Shown: positions 50,162 through 56,278 of the stretch, piece by piece
Position numbering within the stretch: position 1 is the stretch's first letter
Layout of the letters: each line of letters opens with the position of its first letter
From: an uncultured Lachnobacterium sp.
GTDB taxonomy: Bacteria > Bacillota > Clostridia > Lachnospirales > Lachnospiraceae
DNA length: 56,278 nucleotides
Assembly: GCA_937889225.1 (NCBI GenBank)
Contig: CALAST010000003.1
Location: 1-56,278, forward strand
Direction: 5' to 3'
Translations under genes and position numbers: made by a program
The notes under the pieces: generated by a model
Database searches by the model: none
Seen by the model: only the letters and a program-made list of their open reading frames with translations
Told to the model about the DNA's origin: nothing

Positions 50162-51529
50162 ATGTCAGAAAATGTAGTAAGAGAAGAAAACAAAATGGGT
50201 GTCATGCCAGTTAATAAGCTGCTGATATCCATGTCTGTACCGATGATGCTGTCGATGTTGGTACAGGCTCTTTATAATATTGTAGACAGTATTTTCGTAG
50301 CCAGAGTAAGTGAAAATGCCCTGACTGCGGTATCGTTAGCTTTCCCAATTCAGACGCTTATGGTAGCGCTAGGAGCTGGTACGGGTGTTGGTGTAAATGC
50401 ATTGTTATCTCGTGCATTAGGAGAGAAAAACGAGAAGATGGCATCTGATGCGGCAAAGAATGGGATATTTCTTTCCATATTAAGCTATTTGGTATTCCTT
50501 GTTGTAGGGCTTTTGATTGTAAGACCATTCTATGCATTGCAGACAACCGATGCAGAAATTATGGAATATGGTGTAGAGTATTTAACCATTGTATGTTGTT
50601 TTTCAGCAGGTTTGTATGCACAGTTTATTTTTGAACGCTTATTACAAGCTACCGGTCGTACTACATATACAATGATAACACAGATGTTAGGTGCGGTTAT
50701 CAACTTGATTTTAGACCCGATTCTTATTTTCGGATGGTTCGGTCTTCCGGCAATGGGTGTAAAAGGTGCGGCAATTGCAACGGTAGCCGGTCAGATTATT
50801 GCAGGTGTTGTTGGATATTTCATGAATAAATTAAAGAATCATGAGATTGATATTGATATGAAAGGTTTTAAGCCATCTATGCAGGTAATTAAGAATATCT
50901 ATACGGTTGGAATTCCTTCCATTATTATGCAGTCCATTGGTTCTATCATGGTATTTTGTTTAAATAAAATTTTAATTGGATTCTCTACAACAGCAACAGC
51001 CGTATTTGGCGTATACTTTAAGTTACAGAGCTTTATATTTATGCCTGTATTTGGTTTAAATAATGGTATGGTTCCAATCATTGCCTATAACTATGGTGCA
51101 AGAAAGAAAGACCGTCTGATGCAGACTTACAAATTGAGTGTTATTTTTGCAATTTGTATCATGACAACAGGAACGATTGTTTTTGAAGCAATTCCGGGAG
51201 TGTTATTTAAGCTTTTTGATGCTTCTGAGCACATGTTGAGCATGGGTATACCTGCCCTTCGCATCATTGCAATTTCTTTCCCGATTGCAGCATTTTGTAT
51301 TATTACCAGTTCCATGTTTCAGGCATTAGGTAATGGCGTTTACAGTATGTTGAACTCTATCTGTCGTCAGATTGTTGTACTTATTCCGGCAGCATATTTG
51401 TTATCCTTACTTGGCAATGTAGATTACGTATGGCTTGCTTTCCCAATTGCAGAAGTAATGTCTATGACGCTTACATGTGTATTCCTTAAGAAAGTATATA
51501 GTAAAGTAATTAAGCCATTAGGGGAATAA
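50162..51529 (+). CDS. MATE family efflux transporter 1
   Basis: Twelve-helix multidrug/toxin exporter driven by Na+ or H+. The two homologous MatE halves (about 15-175 and 240-400) are visible, with MLSMLVQALYNIVDSIFVARV in helix 1 and PIIAYNYGARKKDRL at the second-half loop, both typical. The 455 residues are normal. ATG 50147 is in frame, but AAAGGAG covers it and points to ATG 50162. Substrate unknown. A close relative follows as a separate transcription unit. Confidence 0.92.
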   Translation: MSENVVREENKMGVMPVNKLLISMSVPMMLSMLVQALYNIVDSIFVARVSENALTAVSLAFPIQTLMVALGAGTGVGVNALLSRALGEKNEKMASDAAKNGIFLSILSYLVFLVVGLLIVRPFYALQTTDAEIMEYGVEYLTIVCCFSAGLYAQFIFERLLQATGRTTYTMITQMLGAVINLILDPILIFGWFGLPAMGVKGAAIATVAGQIIAGVVGYFMNKLKNHEIDIDMKGFKPSMQVIKNIYTVGIPSIIMQSIGSIMVFCLNKILIGFSTTATAVFGVYFKLQSFIFMPVFGLNNGMVPIIAYNYGARKKDRLMQTYKLSVIFAICIMTTGTIVFEAIPGVLFKLFDASEHMLSMGIPALRIIAISFPIAAFCIITSSMFQALGNGVYSMLNSICRQIVVLIPAAYLLSLLGNVDYVWLAFPIAEVMSMTLTCVFLKKVYSKVIKPLGE

Positions 51530-51556
51530 GAAATTAAGAAAAAATATCGAATTTAT

Positions 51557-51601
51557 AAAAAATAGTATTTTCACTTTAATAGGTGAGGATACTATTTTTT
51601 T
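51557..51601 (+). terminator. Terminator between the two MATE genes
   Basis: AAAAAATAGTAT... pairs with ...ATACTATTTTTTT around a TCAC/GGTGA extension (51557-51600), followed by TTTT. Confidence 0.8.
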
Positions 51602-51691
51602 GTATTTTAACCGAATCAAGTGGAGAAAATTTTGTTTATAGGAAAATCTAACATTGTTTTTCAATAGTAACCAGATGGAAAGAAGCATATA

Positions 51692-51719
51692 TTGCAGGTA
51701 AGTCTGCCACTTGTATTAT
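51692..51719 (+). promoter_or_regulatory. Putative promoter of the second MATE gene
   Basis: TTGCAG (51692-51697), 16-base spacer, TATTAT (51714-51719). Confidence 0.45.
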
Positions 51720-51791
51720 AGTATAAAAACTGATATACTTGTATCAGAGTTTGTACAAAAGGAAAAAGGAAAGGAACAGGAGGAGATTTTT

Positions 51792-53186
51792 ATGTTAGCA
51801 AAAATCAAAAAATTATTTGAACCGGCTGACATGACTGTTGGAGCACCGTGGAAGAGCATTGGTATGTTTACCATTCCAATGATTATCGGTAACATTGCAC
51901 AGCAGTTGTACAGTACAGTAGACAGTATTGTTGTAGGGCATTATGTGGGGGATAATGCACTTGCGGCGGTAGGTAGTGCAGCACCGCTTTTAAATATGCT
52001 GTATGTTTTATTTATCGGTATTTCTGCCGGTGTAGGTATCATGGTTGCGCAGTATTTTGGTGCAAAATCAAAAGAAGATTTATCGGAAACAATTGGAAAC
52101 TGTATTACAGTAACTGCCATCGCATCGTTATTTATTATGGTGGTAGCACCAATTATTATAAGACCTATTTTGGAAATGTTAAATACGCCAAGCAGCATTA
52201 TTGATTGGTGTACAGATTATCTGAAGATTTCCATGTATGGTATTGCAGGTTTGGCATACTATAATATTTTAAGTGGTATTTTAAGAGGTATGGGAGATTC
52301 TTTCTCCGCATTGTTATATCTTTTGGTTGCTACTGTTTTAAACATTGTATTGGATGTTCTTTTTGTTGCGCAGTTTAATATGGGCGTAGGCGGAGTTGCA
52401 CTTGCAACTGCAATTGCACAGGCAATTTCTTCTGTTTTATGTTTGAAGAGATTGATGAATATGCGAAATATCTTCGATTTAAATAAAGAGCACTTAAAGA
52501 TGAAATCCAAATATGTAAAACAGATAGTTGCACTTGGTCTTCCATCCGGTGTGACACAGGCAATTTTCTCATCTGCTATGATTATTGTACAGTCCTTAAC
52601 AAACAGCTTTGGGGAAATGTTCATTGCAGCAAACGTAATTATCATGCGTGTAGACGGTTTTGCTATGATGCCAAACTTCTCATTTGGTACGGCAATGACT
52701 ACATATGCAGGACAAAACGTAGGTGCAGGTAAAATTGACCGTGTAAATCAGGGTGCAAAACAAGGAACAATTATGGCAGTCGCTTGTTCTACTACCATTA
52801 CACTTGCGATTTTAGTATTTGGTAAATATTTAATGGGTATCTTTACAGATACAGCAGAATTGGTAGATATGAGTGTATACCTTATGCGAATTCTTGCAGT
52901 AGGTTATATTGCAGTAGCCGTTACACAGAGTTTGTCAGGCGTTATGCGTGGTGCAGGGGATACCGTAACTCCGATGTGGATTTCCTTGATTACCACAGTT
53001 GTAATCCGTGTGCCAATTGCTTATGGTATTTCCTATCTTACAAGAACACCGGAATTGCCATTCGGACGTTATGAATGTATCCAGATTTCTCTCTTATCCT
53101 CATGGGTAATCGGTGCACTTCTTACCGCATTCTTTTTTGGCAAAGGAAAATGGAAAAAGAAAGCACTTGGAAGCAAAATCGTGTAA
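51792..53186 (+). CDS. MATE family efflux transporter 2
   Basis: A 464-residue, twelve-helix exporter. IAQQLYSTVDSIVVGHYVG in helix 1 and TYAGQNVGAGKIDRVNQG in the second half are MATE signatures; the second resembles the NorM/YeeO-like branch and differs from the transporter just upstream, so these are not a recent tandem duplication. AGGAGGAG (51778-51785) sets ATG 51792 and excludes longer in-frame starts from 51711. It has its own promoter and terminator. Confidence 0.92.
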   Translation: MLAKIKKLFEPADMTVGAPWKSIGMFTIPMIIGNIAQQLYSTVDSIVVGHYVGDNALAAVGSAAPLLNMLYVLFIGISAGVGIMVAQYFGAKSKEDLSETIGNCITVTAIASLFIMVVAPIIIRPILEMLNTPSSIIDWCTDYLKISMYGIAGLAYYNILSGILRGMGDSFSALLYLLVATVLNIVLDVLFVAQFNMGVGGVALATAIAQAISSVLCLKRLMNMRNIFDLNKEHLKMKSKYVKQIVALGLPSGVTQAIFSSAMIIVQSLTNSFGEMFIAANVIIMRVDGFAMMPNFSFGTAMTTYAGQNVGAGKIDRVNQGAKQGTIMAVACSTTITLAILVFGKYLMGIFTDTAELVDMSVYLMRILAVGYIAVAVTQSLSGVMRGAGDTVTPMWISLITTVVIRVPIAYGISYLTRTPELPFGRYECIQISLLSSWVIGALLTAFFFGKGKWKKKALGSKIV

Positions 53187-53228
53187 GAGATGCCGTTTTT
53201 AAGAAAAATAGAAGAAAAGAAATGATAG

Positions 53229-53268
53229 AAGGGGAATGGTTTATGGAGTGCATAGAACATTCCCTTTT
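53229..53268 (+). terminator. Terminator of the second MATE gene
   Basis: AAGGGGAATG (53229-53238) pairs with CATTCCCTTT (53258-53267, one G-T pair), with inner TATG/CATA pairs and trailing T. Confidence 0.7.
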
Positions 53269-53369
53269 ATTATGGAATGTAGAAATACGTCCATGTGTTT
53301 TTCATAATTTTATATTGTTTTTATATTTATGCAAGATTATAAAAAATATATAAAATTGAAAAACTATAG

Positions 53370-53398
53370 TTGACAAACGAAAGATGGAGTGCTATCTT
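53370..53398 (+). promoter_or_regulatory. Promoter of the hrcA-grpE-dnaK operon
   Basis: TTGACA (53370-53375), 17-base spacer, TATCTT (53393-53398); start point near 53405, just before the CIRCE operator. An extra CIRCE half-site (GAGTGCTA, 53387-53394) overlaps the spacer and -10 box. Confidence 0.8.
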
Positions 53399-53412
53399 AG
53401 TTACAGAAGATG

Positions 53413-53439
53413 TTAGCACTCCAATTAAATGAGTGCTAA
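53413..53439 (+). promoter_or_regulatory. CIRCE operator (HrcA-binding site)
   Basis: TTAGCACTC (53413-53421), 9-base spacer, GAGTGCTAA (53431-53439): a perfect match to the CIRCE consensus, upstream of hrcA itself. Confidence 0.97.
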
Positions 53440-53461
53440 TAAAAAAGAACAGGAGCATGAT

Positions 53462-54523
53462 ATGGCAAAAGATAACGACCAGTTATTAGATGAACGAAAA
53501 ATTAAAATATTAGATGCCATTATCCGTAACTACTTAGCAACAGGTGAGCCGGTTGGTTCGCGAACGATTTCGAAGTACACGGATTTAAACTTAAGTTCCG
53601 CAACCATTCGCAATGAGATGGCAGATTTGGAAGAACTTGGATACATCATGCAGCCTCATACTTCTGCAGGACGTATTCCTTCCGATAAGGGATATCGTTT
53701 TTACGTAGACCATCTGATGAAAGAAAAGGACAAAGAAGTTTCAGAGATGAAAGAATTTGTCATTGAGAAAACCCAGAAGATGGAAAAAGTCCTGAAACAG
53801 GTTGCGAAGCTTTTAGCAACCAACACCAATTATGCGACTATGATTAGTGCTCCGGCATATCATAGCAATAAGGTAAAATTCATTCAATTATCTCAAATGG
53901 ATGAAAATCAAATTTTAGCCGTTGTAGTCATGCATAGCAATATGGTAAAAAATCAAGTCATTCATACAAATGAAGCATTAGATAATGAAACCTTGCTTAA
54001 GTTAAATATTTTGCTGAATACAGCATTAAACGGTTTATCCTTGCAGGAAATTAACTTAGGAACGATTGCTCGCTTAAAAGAGCAGGCAGGAATTCACAGT
54101 CAGGTTGTAAATGATGTGATGGATGCTTTGGCACAGGCACTTAGTGAAAATGAAGATTTACAGATTTACACCAGCGGTGCTACGAATATTTTGAAATATC
54201 CGGAGCTTACAAGTTCGGAAAATGCAACAAACTTGCTTTCCGCATTTGAGGAAAAAGAAGAACTCAGAAGTCTTGTAGCAGAATCATTATCGGGCGATGA
54301 AAGCGGAACAGGTATTCAGGTTTATATCGGAAATGAAACGCCAATACAGACCATGAAAGATTGTAGTGTCGTAACAGCAACGTATGAATTGGGAGATGGT
54401 GTAAAAGGTACGATAGGTATTATTGGACCAAAGCGAATGGATTACGAAAACGTAATGAATAACCTTAAGACATTAAGAAGCCAGTTAGATGGCATTTTGA
54501 ATAAAGCAAATGGTGAGAACTAG
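53462..54523 (+). CDS. hrcA: Heat-inducible transcription repressor HrcA
   Basis: Binds the CIRCE site in its own leader and represses the class I heat-shock genes. The N-terminal winged helix (about 1-75) has the canonical EPVGSRTISKYTDLNLSSATIRNEMADLEELGYIMQPHTSAGRIPSDKGYRFYV run of motifs in short form; the rest is the GAF-like domain and dimerisation region. The 353 residues are normal. An ATG at 53429 is in frame but lies inside CIRCE; AGGAG (53451-53455) positions ATG 53462. First gene of hrcA-grpE-dnaK. Confidence 0.96.
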   Translation: MAKDNDQLLDERKIKILDAIIRNYLATGEPVGSRTISKYTDLNLSSATIRNEMADLEELGYIMQPHTSAGRIPSDKGYRFYVDHLMKEKDKEVSEMKEFVIEKTQKMEKVLKQVAKLLATNTNYATMISAPAYHSNKVKFIQLSQMDENQILAVVVMHSNMVKNQVIHTNEALDNETLLKLNILLNTALNGLSLQEINLGTIARLKEQAGIHSQVVNDVMDALAQALSENEDLQIYTSGATNILKYPELTSSENATNLLSAFEEKEELRSLVAESLSGDESGTGIQVYIGNETPIQTMKDCSVVTATYELGDGVKGTIGIIGPKRMDYENVMNNLKTLRSQLDGILNKANGEN

Positions 54524-54538
54524 AAAGGTGGTAACAAA

Positions 54539-55180
54539 GTGGCAGAGGAAACAAAGAATGTCATGAACGAAGAAACTGTAGATGAGGTTGTAGAAGAAAC
54601 TGCACAAGATACAGTAGAAACAACAGAAGAATCTGTAACAGAAACGCAAGAAACTGTTACTGAGAAGGAAACAGAAGAACCTGCAAAAACATCTTCAACA
54701 GAAGAAAAGCCAAAAAAAGAAGGTTTTTTCAAAAAGAAAAAAGACAAAAGAGATGAGCAAATCGAAGAATTAAATGATAAAGTAAAACGTCAAATGGCAG
54801 AATTTGATAACTTCCGTAAGAGAACAGAAAAAGAAAAATCACAGATGTTTGATATGGGAGCAAGAACAATTGTTGAAAAAATTCTTCCGGTTATCGATAA
54901 TTTCGAAAGAGGATTTACAACCGTAGAAGAATCTGACAAAGATGATGCGTTTGTACAGGGAATGTCACAGGTATACAAACAGCTTATGACAGAACTGGAA
55001 GCAGTTGGTGTAAAGCCAATCGAAGCACTTGGTCAGGAATTTAATCCGGATTTCCATAATGCGATTATGCAGGTGGAAAGTGAAGAATATGAATCCGGCA
55101 TTGTAGCACAGGAACTTATGAAAGGTTATATGTATAAAGATACTGTAGTAAGACACAGTATGGTAGCAGTAGTTGTATAA
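54539..55180 (+). CDS. grpE: GrpE nucleotide exchange factor, GTG start
   Basis: Releases ADP from DnaK. The first ~65 residues are a Glu/Thr-rich, disordered acidic segment ending in a basic patch (EGFFKKKKDKRDE), longer than in many homologues. The conserved core follows: coiled coil with AEFDNFRKRTEKEK (about 89-102), LPVIDNFERG, and the beta-domain with FNPDFHNAIMQV and the final GYMYKDTVVRHSMVAVV. Length 213. GTG 54539 follows AAAGGTGG at a good distance, 16 bases after hrcA. Confidence 0.95.
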   Translation: MAEETKNVMNEETVDEVVEETAQDTVETTEESVTETQETVTEKETEEPAKTSSTEEKPKKEGFFKKKKDKRDEQIEELNDKVKRQMAEFDNFRKRTEKEKSQMFDMGARTIVEKILPVIDNFERGFTTVEESDKDDAFVQGMSQVYKQLMTELEAVGVKPIEALGQEFNPDFHNAIMQVESEEYESGIVAQELMKGYMYKDTVVRHSMVAVVV

Positions 55181-55416
55181 GCAGAAAAACTAAAACTGTT
55201 ATGTATCGCATAGTTTCTGCGCAAACTAAAATGTGCAACAATTCAGAACTGTAATAAAAAAATAACATAGAAATGAGAATTGTGCTGAGTGAAGTGGAAA
55301 AGGAATGAAAAAGATATCCTACTTACAAGCAATTCGAATACTATGAAAAACAGTTCTTTCAATATAGATAGCAAGTAACAAGAAATATATAGTTTCATAT
55401 TTAGGAGGAAAATAAA
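55181..55416 (+). other. grpE-dnaK intergenic leader
   Basis: A 236-base gap inside the heat-shock operon. GCAGAAA near 55181 and TTTCTGC near 55215 can form a bulged stem, with no T-run. No second CIRCE is present. It may hold an mRNA processing site; nothing else was recognised. Confidence 0.4.
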
Positions 55417-56278
55417 ATGGGCAAAATTATTGGTATTGACTTAGGAACAACAAATAGCTGTGTAGCTGTTATGGAAGGTGGAAAACCTACCGTTATTACA
55501 AATCAGGAAGGTGCTAGAACAACACCATCTGTAGTAGCTTTTACAAAAAATGGAGAAAGATTAGTAGGTGAACCTGCAAAACGTCAGGCTGTAACAAATG
55601 CAGAAAAAACAATCGCTTCCATTAAGAGACATATGGGTACTGATTACAAGAAAGAAATTGATGGTAAAAACTACTCTCCACAGCAGATTTCTGCAATGGT
55701 TCTTCAGAAATTAAAAGCAGACGCTGAAGGATATTTAGGAGAAAAAGTTACAGAAGCAGTTATTACAGTACCTGCATATTTCAACGATGCACAGCGTCAG
55801 GCTACAAAAGATGCCGGAAAAATCGCTGGTCTTGATGTAAAACGTATTATCAACGAACCAACAGCAGCAGCTTTAGCTTATGGTCTTGACAATGAAAAAG
55901 AACAGAAAATCATGGTATACGACTTAGGTGGTGGTACATTTGACGTATCTATCATTGAAATCGGTGATGGCGTTATCGAAGTATTATCTACAAATGGTGA
56001 TACAGCTTTAGGTGGCGATGATTTTGATAACAAGATTACACAATGGATGATTAATGAATTTAAAAAGGCAGAAGGAATTGACCTTTCTACAGATAAAATC
56101 GCACTTCAGAGATTAAAAGAAGCTGCTGAAAAAGCGAAAAAAGAATTATCTTCTGCAACAACAACAAATATTAACTTACCATTTATCACAGCTACAGCAG
56201 AAGGTCCAAAACATTTTGATGCAAACCTTACAAGAGCTAAATTTGATGAATTAACACATGACTTAGTAGAAAGAACAG
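55417..56278 (+). CDS. dnaK: Molecular chaperone DnaK, 5' part
   Basis: Hsp70 chaperone; 287 codons of about 610-620 are inside the window, and the frame is open at the edge. The ATPase-domain motifs are intact: IGIDLGTTNSCVAVMEGGKP (phosphate 1), RQATKDAGKIAGLDVKRIIN, EPTAAALAYGLD (connect 1) and VYDLGGGTFDVSI (phosphate 2). AGGAGG (55403-55408) is 8 bases before the ATG. dnaJ would be expected next, outside the window. Confidence 0.97.
   Translation, partial: MGKIIGIDLGTTNSCVAVMEGGKPTVITNQEGARTTPSVVAFTKNGERLVGEPAKRQAVTNAEKTIASIKRHMGTDYKKEIDGKNYSPQQISAMVLQKLKADAEGYLGEKVTEAVITVPAYFNDAQRQATKDAGKIAGLDVKRIINEPTAAALAYGLDNEKEQKIMVYDLGGGTFDVSIIEIGDGVIEVLSTNGDTALGGDDFDNKITQWMINEFKKAEGIDLSTDKIALQRLKEAAEKAKKELSSATTTNINLPFITATAEGPKHFDANLTRAKFDELTHDLVERT

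Noticed and set aside
50162..53186. Recent tandem duplication of the MATE genes
   Set aside because: The two proteins differ clearly in their signature motifs and loop sequences.
53075..53353. 92-residue frame overlapping the end of the second MATE gene
   Set aside because: It overlaps real coding in another frame and reads through the MATE terminator; no ribosome site.
1..56278. CRISPR arrays, tRNA or rRNA genes, prophage or complete transposase genes
   Set aside because: No regularly spaced direct repeats, no tRNA- or rRNA-like sequence and no phage or transposase protein was found on either strand.

Overview
This AT-rich window has the gene content and style of an anaerobic, Gram-positive, spore-forming Clostridium relative, most likely Lachnospiraceae. 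The reasons are strong AGGAGG-type ribosome sites, TTGACA/TATAAT promoters, the sporulation pair gpr-spoIIP, an HrcA/CIRCE heat-shock operon, a glutaminyl-tRNA synthetase, and a giant acyl-CoA dehydratase activase-like protein. I see no rRNA, tRNA, CRISPR array, prophage or complete insertion sequence. Species assignment is inference.

Layout. 1-3.7 kb: sucrose use (3' part of a GH32 invertase, fructokinase, GH13 amylosucrase-like enzyme); the GH32 gene is cut at the window edge by unrelated, palindrome-bearing sequence. 3.8-6.9 kb: small membrane protein plus P1B-type ATPase, and a Uma2-like protein. 7-11.3 kb (minus): 1424-residue BadF/HgdC-type activase. 11.6-20 kb: catalytically dead rhomboid-like protein with zinc ribbon, glnS, EcsC-like protein, PlsC-like acyltransferase, an unknown protein, a Lit-like membrane protein, and a GH13 enzyme with a very acidic tail. 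20.1-25.6 kb: arginine biosynthesis, argG divergent from argC-GNAT-argB-argD, with a phased ArgR-like operator array between them. 25.7-32.2 kb: a competence/signalling block (comEA, response regulator, histidine kinase, GerMN lipoprotein, comEC membrane half, comEC metallo-beta-lactamase half). 32.2-33.1 kb: a decayed region with a possible leader peptide, a truncated acetyltransferase and a remnant of a second MBL domain. 33.2-36.9 kb: holA, rpsT (minus), gpr, spoIIP. 37-41.3 kb: nucleoside salvage (udp-like, cdd, deoC, deoB, add). 41.6-44.7 kb: lepA, hemW. 44.8-49.7 kb: BMP-type nucleoside ABC transporter. 50.1-53.2 kb: two MATE transporters. 53.4 kb to end: hrcA-grpE-dnaK (dnaK runs off the window).

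Functional links. The BMP transporter probably feeds the upstream nucleoside phosphorylase/deaminase/deoxyribose genes. The arginine genes share one regulatory region. The most interesting candidate system is the comEA-RR-HK-GerMN-comEC-MBL block: a two-component system with a GerMN lipoprotein (an arrangement reminiscent of actinobacterial MtrAB-LpqB) embedded in DNA-uptake genes. Other notable points are the argJ-less arginine operon holding a GNAT enzyme, the non-canonical metal-site motif of the P-type ATPase, the dead rhomboid with a zinc ribbon, two families of dispersed intergenic hairpin repeats, and a three-half-site CIRCE region.
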